Source: JAENVU01 sp031422675
Lineage (GTDB): Bacteria; Actinomycetota; Acidimicrobiia; IMCC26256; JAENVU01
Direction of reading: 5' to 3'
Length of the DNA stretch: 64,000 nucleotides
Assembly (NCBI GenBank): GCA_031422675.1
Contig: JANPMG010000172.1
Coordinates: 3,076 to 67,075 of the forward strand
The translations under genes were made by a program, and so were the position numbers. Below the pieces are notes generated by a model. It saw only the letters and a program-made list of their open reading frames with translations, searched no databases and was not told where the DNA came from. Within the stretch, counting starts at the first letter, position 1. The number at the start of each line of letters is the position of its first letter. This document shows, piece by piece, positions 23,833 through 32,947 of the stretch.

Positions 23833-25266
23833 ATGAACAGTCCCGCCGTCCTTGCCGGACAGGTCACCAACCAAGCCCACCAGCCGGATCTCTCGGGGAA
23901 CCTGTTCCCGCTCGATCGCGAGTACGACATCGAACGGTGCGAGATCACCGGGTCCGTGCCGCTCGGGCTGCGCGGTTCGTTCATCCGCAACGGCCCGAAT
24001 CCGATGTTCGAACCCATCGGCCGGTACCACATGTTCGACGGCGACGGCATGCTGCACTCGGTCACCTTCTCCGATGGTGCTGCTGCGTTCCGCAACCGCT
24101 GGATCCGGTCGCGCGGGCTAGAAGTCGAAGCCCGGCTCGGGCGGGCGGTCTACCCCGGTCTCGGCTCGGTCACGGATTTTCCCGATCCCGGAGTGGTGGG
24201 TGACGCCGGCCCGGTGAAGAACCCCGCCAACACCCACATCATCAAGCACGCCGGTCGGTACCTGGCGCTCTGGGAAGGTGGCGCGCCCACCGAAGTCACG
24301 GCCGCGTTGGACACCGTGGGCGAGTACGACTTCGATGGCGCGCTGCGCGGCGCGATGACTGCGCATCCCCGCCTCGACCCGCGTACGGGCGAGATGTTCT
24401 TCTTCGCATACTCGGTCTTCGAACCGGTGATCCGGTACTACGTGGTGGATGCCACGGGCGCGTTGATCCATCGCGCGGTGCTCGACATTCCGGCTCCCGT
24501 GATGATGCACGACTTCGTGATCACCGAGCATCACGCGGTGTTCCTCGACTCGCCGATCGTGTTCGATGTGGCGAACCTGGGCGTCGGCCCCATGGTGGAG
24601 TGGCGGCCCGAGCGCGGCACGCGGATTGGCGTGATGCCCCGGTTGGGCACCGCCAACGATGTGCGCTGGTTCGAGATCGAGCCCGGGCACGTCCAGCACT
24701 TCTGGAACGGTTGGGTCGCCGGAGACCGGATCGAGTTCTCGGGCAGTCGGCTGACTCACCCCGACTTCGGCATCGATTCCAACGCACCCCTCGACGAGTC
24801 GGTGGCGAGCACGAGTGCCGGCCATCCGGCTCGGTTCTGGGTGGACCTGGCCGCGGGTACCGCCGGGTGGGAACAGTTTGACGACCTCGGTGGCGACTTC
24901 TGTCGGATCAACGACGAGATGACCGGAGTTCGCTCCCGGTACCAATACATGTCGGCGTTCCTCGCCGAGGACCGTCCGGCCGGCGATTTCGACGCGATCG
25001 TCAAGTACGACGACGTGACGGGCGAGCGCCGGATCTGGAGTGCCGGGCCCGCCGGCCATGTGGGGGAGAGTGTCTTCGCTCCCGATCCGGACGGCCGCGC
25101 CGAGGACGATGGCTGGCTGGTCAACGCGGTGTACGACTCGGCCACCGATCGCACCGACGTCTGCGTCCTCGACGCTCGCGCGGTGGAAGCCGGGCCGATC
25201 GCGCGGGTGCACCTCCCGCATCGGATGCCGTTCGGGTTTCACGCCAACTGGTTTGCGGCAAATTGA
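23833..25266 (+). CDS. Carotenoid oxygenase family (carotenoid/lignostilbene cleavage) enzyme
   Basis: This 477-residue iron(II) dioxygenase cleaves a C=C double bond into two carbonyls. The four iron-binding His are visible in order: PANTHII, TAHPRLD, MMHDFVIT and the near-terminal FGFHANWF. The N-terminus (GSVPLGLRGSFIRNGPNP) is typical. ATG 23833 has GGAG six bases before it; ATG 23821 is an in-frame alternative. Carotenoids and lignin-type stilbenes are both substrates in the family; the length fits the bacterial stilbene/apocarotenoid group. Its operator is shared with the TetR-linked operon at 33.8 kb, so its product may enter that pathway. Confidence 0.92.
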   Translation: MNSPAVLAGQVTNQAHQPDLSGNLFPLDREYDIERCEITGSVPLGLRGSFIRNGPNPMFEPIGRYHMFDGDGMLHSVTFSDGAAAFRNRWIRSRGLEVEARLGRAVYPGLGSVTDFPDPGVVGDAGPVKNPANTHIIKHAGRYLALWEGGAPTEVTAALDTVGEYDFDGALRGAMTAHPRLDPRTGEMFFFAYSVFEPVIRYYVVDATGALIHRAVLDIPAPVMMHDFVITEHHAVFLDSPIVFDVANLGVGPMVEWRPERGTRIGVMPRLGTANDVRWFEIEPGHVQHFWNGWVAGDRIEFSGSRLTHPDFGIDSNAPLDESVASTSAGHPARFWVDLAAGTAGWEQFDDLGGDFCRINDEMTGVRSRYQYMSAFLAEDRPAGDFDAIVKYDDVTGERRIWSAGPAGHVGESVFAPDPDGRAEDDGWLVNAVYDSATDRTDVCVLDARAVEAGPIARVHLPHRMPFGFHANWFAAN

Positions 25267-25282
25267 CCGAGGGAGTTTGACG

Positions 25283-26149
25283 ATGGTGGTTCTTCCGAAC
25301 GGCCGAACGGCCGCGAGCTCACTCCGATCACGGAACCGGAACACGCGCAGTGGTGGAGTCGCGGTGTTCCTCGCGGCGCTGTTGGCGGTCGCCGGGTGCA
25401 GCAGCACCGATCCGGGCGCCGCCGCGCCGACCCGCGAACAGACGAGCGCCGACCGAGTCGCGGCGCGTCTGGCCGGTCGGTACGCGCACTTCGACATCGT
25501 CGCCTATCAGAGCACCGACATGAAGACCCTGATCATCAGCTACGGATTCACCGATCTCGCGGTCAAGGACCGGAAGCTCATCGCCACCGAGTCGTTTTGT
25601 CACTCGGAACATCGCAGCGACCAACCCATCACCACAAAGATGTCCGACGCCGCCACCACCGCCATCCGGCCGCCCTCCACGCCCGTTGCGGTGAGCGAGA
25701 AGGCCGGTCGTATCCGGATCCGGCGGCCGGCGACACCGACCGGGATCGGGGTTCACCTGGCCGATCCGGCCCGTGACGCGTTGCCCACCGATCCCAACGA
25801 TCCGCGCATCGCCGATGACGACAACGACGGCAAGCCCGGGGTCACGGTGCACATCAAGGTCACCGATGATCTGAGTGGCGACCTGTATATCGCGCGGCGC
25901 GAGATCTTCGCCTACGACGTGCTGGTCCAGGACGACGGCTCGATGCGCGGCGCGGTCGAGGACCACTCCGAGCAACTCATCGTCGGCGCGACCAACGACA
26001 TCTTCAAGACCACGGCCGAGTGGACCCAGTATCCCGATCCGAGCAAGAGCCCGATCATCCTGAAGCCGGTGGGCAAGAGTTGGGATTGCACGCGCCTCAT
26101 GGCCGCGCGCGACCGGCTGTTCCCGCCCACGCCCGTGGTGGACTTCTAG
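25283..26149 (+). CDS. Predicted lipoprotein of unknown function
   Basis: This 288-residue protein has a basic N-terminus, a hydrophobic stretch (VAVFLAALLAVAGC) and a lipobox with lipidation at Cys39, so it should be anchored outside the membrane. An Asp-rich segment, DPNDPRIADDDNDGKPG, could bind calcium. Other Cys occur near residues 112 and 272. No family was recognised. It starts 16 bases after the oxygenase, with GGGAG (25270-25274) as ribosome binding site, so it is probably co-transcribed; it could help handle or sense the hydrophobic substrate outside the cell. Confidence 0.75.
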   Translation: MVVLPNGRTAASSLRSRNRNTRSGGVAVFLAALLAVAGCSSTDPGAAAPTREQTSADRVAARLAGRYAHFDIVAYQSTDMKTLIISYGFTDLAVKDRKLIATESFCHSEHRSDQPITTKMSDAATTAIRPPSTPVAVSEKAGRIRIRRPATPTGIGVHLADPARDALPTDPNDPRIADDDNDGKPGVTVHIKVTDDLSGDLYIARREIFAYDVLVQDDGSMRGAVEDHSEQLIVGATNDIFKTTAEWTQYPDPSKSPIILKPVGKSWDCTRLMAARDRLFPPTPVVDF

Positions 26150-26154
26150 CCCGG

Positions 26155-26201
26155 TCCGGCCTTCCGGCCTGAGGTGAGTCCGGCCTTCCGGCCTGAGGTG
26201 A
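26155..26201. repeat. Two 23-base direct repeats, period 24
   Basis: The units at 26155-26177 and 26179-26201 are identical and separated by a single G. Each contains CCGGCCTTCCGGCC, which can fold on itself. They fill the gap between the lipoprotein gene and the Dabb gene and resemble a short REP-like or terminator-like element, though no T-run follows. Confidence 0.7.
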
Positions 26202-26214
26202 TTACCGTCACGCC

Positions 26215-26514
26215 ATGTTCCGACACGTGGTGATGTTCCGCTGGACCGCCGGCGCAGGCGCGGAGGACAAGGCCTCGGTCGCGACCGGGTTGGCGGAGCT
26301 TCCCAAGACGATCGACGCGGTCCGCGCGTACCGGTTCGGTCCGGATGCCGGTCTCGCGGAGGGGAACTGGGACTTCGTGGTGGTCGCCGATTTCGACGAT
26401 GTCGACGGGTACATCGCCTATCGCGACCACGCCGCGCATCAGGCGCTGATCGCGGAGCGGATCCGGCCGATCATGGCCGAACGCGCCGCAGCGCAGTACC
26501 ACTTCTCAGACTGA
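26215..26514 (+). CDS. Dabb (stress-response A/B barrel) domain protein
   Basis: This 99-residue single-domain protein begins MFRHVVMFRWT, the signature of dimeric alpha/beta-barrel Dabb proteins, with WDFVVVADFDD in the central strand and the YIAYRDHAAHQAL helix. Members include small lyases, cyclases and stress proteins; the active residues are not conserved enough to assign a reaction. The mRNA looks leaderless: TACCGT (26203-26208) lies six bases before ATG 26215. It stands alone between the direct repeats and a convergent amidohydrolase gene. Confidence 0.85.
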   Translation: MFRHVVMFRWTAGAGAEDKASVATGLAELPKTIDAVRAYRFGPDAGLAEGNWDFVVVADFDDVDGYIAYRDHAAHQALIAERIRPIMAERAAAQYHFSD

Positions 26515-26568
26515 GCTACGGCGCCGACGGTCTCCCGCCGGTGGGTTCGAGGTGGGCTCGACGTCCGC

Positions 26569-27558
26569 TCAGTCCATCCGCAGCAATCGACGGGCGTTGG
26601 CATCGAAGGTCGCAGCCAGCTCGGCGTTGCCCCAGCTCGGGTCGGCGCTCGCGTCCCATCCGGCCAGGTTCGTGCCGGCCACCACGTGGTCGGAGCCGAA
26701 CGCGTCGAGGAGCGCGCCCAACGCTCTCGGCCCGCCGACGTGCGCGTCCCACCACAGGCGGGCGAGACGGTCCGTGACCGCGCCCTCCTCGCGCAGATGC
26801 GTCGCCGCCCACGGCCGAGTGCGGGCTGCGTGTTCCAGGCGCTCAGCCAGCCACGAGGTGGCCCCACCGCCGTGACTCACGCAGATATCGAGGGCCGGGT
26901 GGCGGTCGAGGACGCCGCCGAGAATCAGCGTCGCGACCGCAAGCGTTTCCTCGTAGCAGAAGCCCAGCCAGAGGTCGCCGTCGAAGCGAGTGAGGCGATC
27001 GTCTCGGCGCGTCGAATCGATGCCGTCCGGCGCGGGGTGGAGAAAGAGCGGGACGTCGAGTTCCGTGCAGGTGGACCACACGTCGCTGAACGCCGGATCG
27101 TCGAGTGCCCGCCCGAGGTCGGTCCCGATGTAGGCCCCGAGGAGACCGAGTTCATTCACCGCGCGGCGTAGCTCGCGAGCGGCGCGGGGCGGGTCCTGCA
27201 TCGGAAGCTGCGCGAAGCCGCCCAGACGCAGCGGCGCGCGGGCCACGAGTGCCGCGAGCTCGTCGTTGTGTCGGCGGCAGAACGCATCCGCCCACTCGGC
27301 CTCCACGTGGGCGAAGTACGTGAGGGGATTGGGGGAGAGCACCGCACGCGTGATGCCGAGGTCGTCCATGGCGGCGAGCCGAAGATCGAGATCCATGAAG
27401 GGGCTGTCGGCGTAGTGAACGCCGGACAGCGTGTAGTCACCAACGCGGTAACACGGAAGCCGGCCCGTGGCCGGGTCGCCCGGATCGAGCTCGGGTCCGT
27501 ACGGTCCGGCTGCGCCGAGCGCGGAGGCGAGGACGACGTGCGCGTGGAGGTCGATCAT
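26569..27558 (-). CDS. Amidohydrolase_2 family metal-dependent hydrolase/decarboxylase
   Basis: This 329-residue TIM-barrel enzyme begins MIDLHAHVV, the metal-binding HxH. Further ligands are FLHPAPD, VSHGGG and the Asp in GSDHVVAG. The family includes ACMSD, gamma-resorcylate decarboxylase and lactone hydrolases. ATG 27558 starts four bases after the P450 stop; a longer frame back to 27744 would overlap the P450 gene. It is the last gene of the seven-gene operon, so it probably removes a carboxyl group or opens a lactone late in the pathway. Confidence 0.88.
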   Translation of the reverse strand: MIDLHAHVVLASALGAAGPYGPELDPGDPATGRLPCYRVGDYTLSGVHYADSPFMDLDLRLAAMDDLGITRAVLSPNPLTYFAHVEAEWADAFCRRHNDELAALVARAPLRLGGFAQLPMQDPPRAARELRRAVNELGLLGAYIGTDLGRALDDPAFSDVWSTCTELDVPLFLHPAPDGIDSTRRDDRLTRFDGDLWLGFCYEETLAVATLILGGVLDRHPALDICVSHGGGATSWLAERLEHAARTRPWAATHLREEGAVTDRLARLWWDAHVGGPRALGALLDAFGSDHVVAGTNLAGWDASADPSWGNAELAATFDANARRLLRMD

Positions 27559-27562
27559 CGGG

Positions 27563-28804
27563 CTACCAGAACCGCACCGGGTATCGGGCCCAATACCCAC
27601 GGTCGCTGGTGGGGTCGAGCTCCGGTCGGTCATCGGGATCAGGTCCAACGCCGGCTGCCAACACCGCCGCGATCGCGACCGGCACCAAGCCGAAGAGATG
27701 ATCCGGCCCGGGCTCGTGATCCGCAACGGCGAGCCCGGCCGCAAGGTCCTGGCCGATACACGCGTGCATGCCCACCCCGAAGCTCAGACCCCACCGCGGG
27801 TGATCGGCTGCGAGCGCGCGGTGCGGGTCGAACGCATCGGCGGTGGCACCGAAGATCGACGGATCGCGATTCGCCGCCATCAGGTCGATGATGAGCTTGT
27901 CGCCCGGGTGGAGCACCACGCCGCTCGGGAGTTCGACATCGGCGAGCACCCAGCGCATGGCGACCGGACTCGACGGTTGCAGCCGGATGGTCTCGTGCAC
28001 GCACCGTTGAAGGAACGCGAGGTCGGTGCGGGCGAGTTCGGCGTCGGCGGAACCCGTGGCGTGCAGCATGAAGATGTTGTGCAACGTGCGCACAAACGCG
28101 GTGGCGGACGTGTGGGCGCCGGCCAGGAGGAAGAAGCAGGTCTCGCGCAAAACGACGTCCGATGGCAACTCCAGATTGTCCTGATTCCGCAACAGGATGG
28201 TGAGGACATCGCGCGGCAGGTCGTCCTCGCTGATCTCGCCGGCCGCAAACTGCGCCAGGGCCCGGCGGCGGGTGACGACGGACGGGCCGAGGAACTCACG
28301 ATCGAACGCGGCGAGCGCCGCCGCCACCTCGGCGCGCTTGGCGTCACGGTCGCCGGTGTAGTGGGCGAGCGTTGCGCCCTCGATGAATCGCATCAGGTAC
28401 GAGTAGAGGTGGAGCGACTCGTCCGGGGTGCCGAGGGGACGGTCCACGCCGGCGGTGGAGGCCGCGAGGTTCATCATCATCTGATGGCTGAGGCCCACCA
28501 GTTCGGCCCGGCCGGCGGCGAGATGGGGCGCCAGCGTGTCCGCCACGATCGGCGGGAACAGTTCACGCTCGTAGCGGGTGTGGGTGTCGCGACGGAACAG
28601 ACGGTTTTCGAGCCGCCGCCGGGATCGGTGTGCGTCCCCGTGCAGCGTGACCAACACCTGGTCCATGACGACCTCACCCGCGTCGTACAGCGCCTGGCGG
28701 AGATCCTTGCTGCGGAACGCGGCGCGCGCGTCGTCGTAGGTCGAGACCGTGATCTCGCGTGGTGGCCGGTCGGTCGCTCCTTCAGGCGTGGAGTCAGCCG
28801 GCAT
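27563..28804 (-). CDS. Cytochrome P450
   Basis: This 413-residue P450 has the I-helix motif LLAGAHTSATA (the usual acidic residue replaced by His), the ExxR motif HETIRLQ, and the haem loop FGVGMHACIGQDLA with the Cys ligand. The start at ATG 28804 overlaps the ThuA-like gene by 11 bases. The His in place of the conserved acid next to the distal Thr may alter proton delivery. No ferredoxin or reductase gene is nearby. It belongs to the same operon as the Rieske oxygenase at 31.7 kb, so two kinds of oxygenase act in one pathway. Confidence 0.92.
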   Translation of the reverse strand: MPADSTPEGATDRPPREITVSTYDDARAAFRSKDLRQALYDAGEVVMDQVLVTLHGDAHRSRRRLENRLFRRDTHTRYERELFPPIVADTLAPHLAAGRAELVGLSHQMMMNLAASTAGVDRPLGTPDESLHLYSYLMRFIEGATLAHYTGDRDAKRAEVAAALAAFDREFLGPSVVTRRRALAQFAAGEISEDDLPRDVLTILLRNQDNLELPSDVVLRETCFFLLAGAHTSATAFVRTLHNIFMLHATGSADAELARTDLAFLQRCVHETIRLQPSSPVAMRWVLADVELPSGVVLHPGDKLIIDLMAANRDPSIFGATADAFDPHRALAADHPRWGLSFGVGMHACIGQDLAAGLAVADHEPGPDHLFGLVPVAIAAVLAAGVGPDPDDRPELDPTSDRGYWARYPVRFW

Positions 28805-29510
28805 CGGCCGACCCTCGGCGACACCACGCCAGCGCGCGGAGGAGCACCGCGCGATGAGTGGGGTGGCGCAACGACTCGACGCCGTGGCCGAGCACGTCGG
28901 TGACCACCCGGCCCGCACCGAACGGTCGGGCCCAGAGCAACGGGTACTCGACGGTTCCGTTCGACGCGCTCAGAAGCGGGACGACGCCGTCGGCGACATC
29001 GAGGTCGCGGTACATCTCGTCGTGCACGACGAACGGTTCGACGCCGGCCGTCACCGGATGGTCGCGGCCGGGGATGGTGAGGGTGACCGCGACGTCGGCC
29101 GCCGGTGGATGCGAGGAGGACGCCCAGTTCCAAGTCGCCCCCGCCAGTCGGTGCCACGTGGGCTCGGCATCGAAGCAGATGACGCCGGTATGGAGCACGA
29201 CGAGTCCGCCACCGCCGGTCACGTGGTGTTCGAGGGTGGTGGCATCGGTGGCATTGAGGGTGAACGCCAGCCGGTCGGCCTGATCGGCATACCGACCGGT
29301 CTCCATGCGCCAGCGGAGCGCGTTGACGGTGACGAGATCCCACCGTGGCGCCGCCTCGGTCTTGTTGCATCGCAGGGCGGTGAAGAACTCGGTGGGCTCC
29401 GTCACCACGGTGGTGGCGAGCCCGATTTCGGAGCTGAGCGCACCGAGTTCGGCGGTGGTGACATCGAAGTCGTGCCCGGGACCACCCGACAGCACGAGAT
29501 GTCCACTCAT
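28794..29510 (-). CDS. ThuA-like (glutamine-amidotransferase fold) protein
   Basis: This 238-residue protein has the ThuA pattern: VLSGGPGHDFD at the start, GGGLVVLHTGV in the middle, HPVTAGVEPFVVHDEMYR, and a C-terminal GHGVESLRHPTHR. ThuA domains in sugar metabolism are linked to trehalose or glycoside use; the fold is that of class I amidotransferases. The ATG at 29510 overlaps the SDR stop as ATGA, so it is translationally coupled. Its presence in an oxygenase operon is unusual and its activity here is unknown. Confidence 0.82.
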   Translation of the reverse strand: MSGHLVLSGGPGHDFDVTTAELGALSSEIGLATTVVTEPTEFFTALRCNKTEAAPRWDLVTVNALRWRMETGRYADQADRLAFTLNATDATTLEHHVTGGGGLVVLHTGVICFDAEPTWHRLAGATWNWASSSHPPAADVAVTLTIPGRDHPVTAGVEPFVVHDEMYRDLDVADGVVPLLSASNGTVEYPLLWARPFGAGRVVTDVLGHGVESLRHPTHRAVLLRALAWCRRGSADAG

Positions 29511-30307
29511 GTCTGTTCCGCTCTGGGCCCTTCGGGCCGGGGGAGGGTGCTGATGACGCTCATGGTCACGCCGCCGTCGACGAGCAGCTCGGTGCCATTG
29601 ATGTAGCCGGCGCCGTCCGAGAGGAGAAACAACACGGCGGCGGCCACGTCCGCGGGCGTGCCGAGCCGTTGGAGGGGCACCCGCTCGGACCGACGGCGGC
29701 GGATTTCGGGGTCGGCGTAGATCGCTTCGGACATTCCCGCATCGATGAGTCCGGGCGCGACCGCGTTGACTCGGATGCCGAGCGGTCCCCACTCCAGCGC
29801 CATCTGCTGGACCAAGCGGGCAACCCCGGCCTTGGTCGCGCCGTACGCGCCGGCGTTGGGGCCGGGAGCAACACCGTTCATCGATGTGATCGCCACGATG
29901 GCTCCACCGGATTCGGCGGCGACCATGCGGCGCGCGACGGCGCGGGCCGTGAAGAACGTGCCGGTGAGATTCACGTCTACCACCGCGCGCCACTCGTCGG
30001 TGGTCATCTCGAGAAGGGGACCGAACCGCACGATGCCGGCGTTGCAGACCGCGGCGTCCGGCGCAGGGGTACCGGTTGCGGTGGCGAAGTGGTCCAACGC
30101 CGCGTCGAGCGCGGCTTCGTCGCGCGTGTCGGCGCCGAGCACGGTGCCGGCGCGGCCGATTGCGTCGACGGTTCGAGATGCAGCATCGACGTCGTGGTCG
30201 AGCACACCCACCTGCCATCCGGCCGCGGCGGCGGCGTGTGCGAGCGCCGCTCCGAGGCCGTGGCCCGCGCCGGTGATGAGGACGGATTGGGTGCGCTCGT
30301 CCGTCAC
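29507..30307 (-). CDS. SDR family oxidoreductase
   Basis: This 266-residue classical SDR has the cofactor motif TGAGHGLG, CNAGI at the NNAG position, the catalytic Ser in ITSMNG, and YGATK. NAVAPGLID and the DGG end are also present. GTG 30307 overlaps the amidohydrolase stop as GTGA. The long in-frame extension to 31294 is antisense-like Arg-rich sequence and is not coding. It probably oxidises an alcohol made by the Rieske enzyme or P450 of the same operon. Confidence 0.9.
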   Translation of the reverse strand: MTDERTQSVLITGAGHGLGAALAHAAAAAGWQVGVLDHDVDAASRTVDAIGRAGTVLGADTRDEAALDAALDHFATATGTPAPDAAVCNAGIVRFGPLLEMTTDEWRAVVDVNLTGTFFTARAVARRMVAAESGGAIVAITSMNGVAPGPNAGAYGATKAGVARLVQQMALEWGPLGIRVNAVAPGLIDAGMSEAIYADPEIRRRRSERVPLQRLGTPADVAAAVLFLLSDGAGYINGTELLVDGGVTMSVISTLPRPEGPRAEQT

Positions 30308-31650
30308 GAGTGCGCGAGATCCCACGTGAGGGGGCGGGTCGACCACGAGCCGACCTTCTCTCCGGGCAAGAGGCGTCGCTCGGGCCACGGACGGTCGAGG
30401 TCGACGGCGGCGCCGCGGGAGTACACGTGGCGCAGGCGGGACCGGTCGCCGAGTACCGCAATGTTGGTGGCGGGGTCGCCGTCGATGACGATCAAGTCGG
30501 CGGCCGCGTCGGCGCGCACCACCCCGATCGAATCGTCCGGTCGTTGGAGCGCGAAGGCACCGTTGCGAGTCGCGCAGGTGATCGCCTCGAGCGGGGTGAG
30601 GCCCAGCACGTCGACGAACAGCTCGAGCTCGCGCGCGTGCCAGTGCCCGTACGGCGTGAGCGAGAAGCCGCTCTCGGATCCGCACAGCAACCGCACTCCG
30701 GCGGCATGGGCGTGGCGAAGCTTCGCCGCGGTGGCCGCGATCTCGCCCCGGAAGATCTCCACCTGGGCCGGCGCCGCGCCGACCTTGGCCCCGTGATCGG
30801 CGAGGTTGGCGAGGAAGGTGAAGGTGGGGGCGATCGCGGCGCCGGCGGCCACCACGGCTGCGAGCGCGTCGTCGTCGAGGTAGCTGGCGTGCAGGATGAG
30901 ATCCACGCCCGACTCGGCCGCGAGCCGGGTCGACTCTGCACTCCGGCAATGCGCGACGGTCGGGGTGTCGAGTGCGTGTGCGGTGTCGGTGACCAGACGG
31001 AGTTCGTCGGCCGACCAGACCGTGAGTTCGCCGGTGGCGCGCGGCAAGGAACCGGTCACGTGAATCTTGATCCAGTCGGCGCCGTGCTTGATTTGTTGGC
31101 GCGTCGTGCGCACGATCTCGTCCCGATCGCCCATCACCGCGGCGTAGCCCAGCGTGCCGCGATCCGGGATGAGCCGTCCCGCGGTCCCGCCCGCGGTGGT
31201 GAGCAGAGCGTTCATCCCCGCGGCCATTCGCGGTCCCTCGACGATGCCGGCTTCGATCCCGTCCCGCAGCGCCGGTCCGAGGTTGAAGATGCAATCGGCG
31301 TCGAGGAATCCAGTCACCCCGGCGCGTAACAGTTTGGGAACGTTGTGGGCGGCGACGAGCATCGCGCTCGCCGGCTCACGATGGAAGAACAACTCGTCGT
31401 TGCTGGCCGGCTCACCGAACGTGATGTGGCAATGCGCGTCGATGAGTCCGGGCATCACGGTCAGGCCCGATACATCCACGGTCGTGATGGGGGTATCGGC
31501 CGGGCGCTCGTCGGCCGCGGCGCGGGCGGCGGCACCCACCGCGACGATGCGATCGACTTCGAAGAGCACGTCGGTGTCGGCACGCGGCGCGGCACCGGTG
31601 CCGTCGATGACGGTGCCGCCGCGGAGGAGCACCTGCGGAGTGGGAGTCAT
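30304..31650 (-). CDS. Amidohydrolase (imidazolonepropionase/prolidase-like)
   Basis: This 448-residue protein is a cyclic amidohydrolase with a flanking beta-sandwich (LLRGGTVIDGTG...) and a TIM barrel. The first metal site is GLIDAHCHITF; further His are in TVAHCRS and LILHASYLD, and a Lys in DWIKIHV may be carboxylated. The usual catalytic Asp region reads CGSESGFS, so Glu or Ser replaces Asp; I do not know whether this is normal for the subgroup. It lies 15 bases after the Rieske gene and overlaps the SDR. It probably hydrolyses an amide or lactone. Confidence 0.87.
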   Translation of the reverse strand: MTPTPQVLLRGGTVIDGTGAAPRADTDVLFEVDRIVAVGAAARAAADERPADTPITTVDVSGLTVMPGLIDAHCHITFGEPASNDELFFHREPASAMLVAAHNVPKLLRAGVTGFLDADCIFNLGPALRDGIEAGIVEGPRMAAGMNALLTTAGGTAGRLIPDRGTLGYAAVMGDRDEIVRTTRQQIKHGADWIKIHVTGSLPRATGELTVWSADELRLVTDTAHALDTPTVAHCRSAESTRLAAESGVDLILHASYLDDDALAAVVAAGAAIAPTFTFLANLADHGAKVGAAPAQVEIFRGEIAATAAKLRHAHAAGVRLLCGSESGFSLTPYGHWHARELELFVDVLGLTPLEAITCATRNGAFALQRPDDSIGVVRADAAADLIVIDGDPATNIAVLGDRSRLRHVYSRGAAVDLDRPWPERRLLPGEKVGSWSTRPLTWDLAHS

Positions 31651-31665
31651 GGTGGTCGCCGTTCC

Positions 31666-32880
31666 TCAGGCCGGTTCGACGAACCCGTCGAGGGCATCGG
31701 AGACCGCGGTGCCGGGCGGAAGCCGGTCGGGACCGATGGCGAGGTCGACGGCGCGTTGGAAGTGGTGGATCAGCCGCTCGTGCCAGCCGATCTGGAACGG
31801 ACGCGCCCCCGGCGACGACACCGAGGCCTGGATCGGCGCCATGTTCGCAGTGTCCTGGGCCATCACGGTGTCGAACAGTGCCATCCGCTCCGTGTGGTCG
31901 TGCGGAATCTCGTCGCCGGTCCACGCGGGGGCGTACCACCGCAACTCGAGTTCGGTGTGGTCCGTGTCCACCGGCCACATGCACAAGAACGTGAACGCGC
32001 CGGTGTCCATCGGGACCACGAGGTTGGGGAAGATCCCGTACGAAGTGGAGGTCTGGCGCCACAGCAGTCCGACGGCGGGGTTGTCGAACTCGGGCGACAC
32101 CATGGGAAAATCGCGCAGCTCCGCCCGCTTCTCCACCGTCAGGCGACTGTTGCCGTTCGGCAGCATCGCGACCGTCGCGGACTGGTCGTCGTAAAGCAAC
32201 GCGGCGTTGTCGGGGTGGACGGTTCTTACGTGGTACACCTCCAAGAACGCGTCGACCATCAACTTCCAGTTGCACGCCAGGTGATGCACCTTCGTGCCGA
32301 CGAGCCGCATCGCCGGACCGTCGAGCTCGCGCATCTGGTCGCCGATCGGGCCCAGGAAATCGAGGAGTGGTTCCGCTTCGAGATCCTCGCTGATGAACAC
32401 CCACCCGTCCCACGTTTCGCAGCGCACCGGGACGAGCCCGAGCGTGCCGGTGTCGAGTTCGGCGAAGCTGCGGGCATCCGGAACGGCCTTCAGTTCGCCG
32501 TCGGTTCCGTAAGACCACGAGTGGTACTGGCAGGTGAGTCGCCGAGCCGTTCCGCACTCCTCGCGGATGACCGGCGCACCGCGATGGCGACACGCGTTGT
32601 AGAAACCCCGCAGGATTTTGTCGTCGCCGCGAACGATCACGATCGGGGCCCCCGACCGGGTGAACGCCCGGTAGGAACCGGGTCCGGGCCATTCCGATTC
32701 GTGTCCTGCGAACAGCCAGGAGCGAGCGAAGATGCGTTCACGTTCGAGTTGGAAGAACAACGGGTCCGTGTAACGCTGCGTGGGGATGGGGGGGACCGGA
32801 ATTGCATCCGGTGGCGGCGTGATGCGCACTTTCTCGGCTTCGATCCGTTCCCGAATCGTGAGCTCCAGTGTCACGTCCAT
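31666..32880 (-). CDS. Rieske non-haem iron oxygenase, alpha subunit
   Basis: This 404-residue oxygenase has the Rieske cluster motif CRHRGAPV then CQYHSWSYG, and the mononuclear iron motif LEVYHVRTVHP. The N-terminus is the usual YTDPLFFQLERERIF start. ATG 32880 is behind GAGGAGA. It follows the unrecognised gene by 67 bases and precedes the amidohydrolase by 15. Family members hydroxylate or demethylate aromatic, quaternary-amine and terpenoid substrates; electron donors must be encoded elsewhere. It differs clearly from the Rieske enzyme at 3417-4787. Confidence 0.92.
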   Translation of the reverse strand: MDVTLELTIRERIEAEKVRITPPPDAIPVPPIPTQRYTDPLFFQLERERIFARSWLFAGHESEWPGPGSYRAFTRSGAPIVIVRGDDKILRGFYNACRHRGAPVIREECGTARRLTCQYHSWSYGTDGELKAVPDARSFAELDTGTLGLVPVRCETWDGWVFISEDLEAEPLLDFLGPIGDQMRELDGPAMRLVGTKVHHLACNWKLMVDAFLEVYHVRTVHPDNAALLYDDQSATVAMLPNGNSRLTVEKRAELRDFPMVSPEFDNPAVGLLWRQTSTSYGIFPNLVVPMDTGAFTFLCMWPVDTDHTELELRWYAPAWTGDEIPHDHTERMALFDTVMAQDTANMAPIQASVSSPGARPFQIGWHERLIHHFQRAVDLAIGPDRLPPGTAVSDALDGFVEPA

Positions 32881-32947
32881 GCCATCTCCTCGGGTCGGTC
32901 CCCGCGGCGCTCCGAGCGTGGGCGCCGGAGTGCAACGTTCGATGCGT

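Noticed and set aside
27467..28903. 478-codon plus-strand frame opposite the P450 and amidohydrolase genes
   Set aside because: The composition is antisense-like and both opposite genes have catalytic motifs in the right order.
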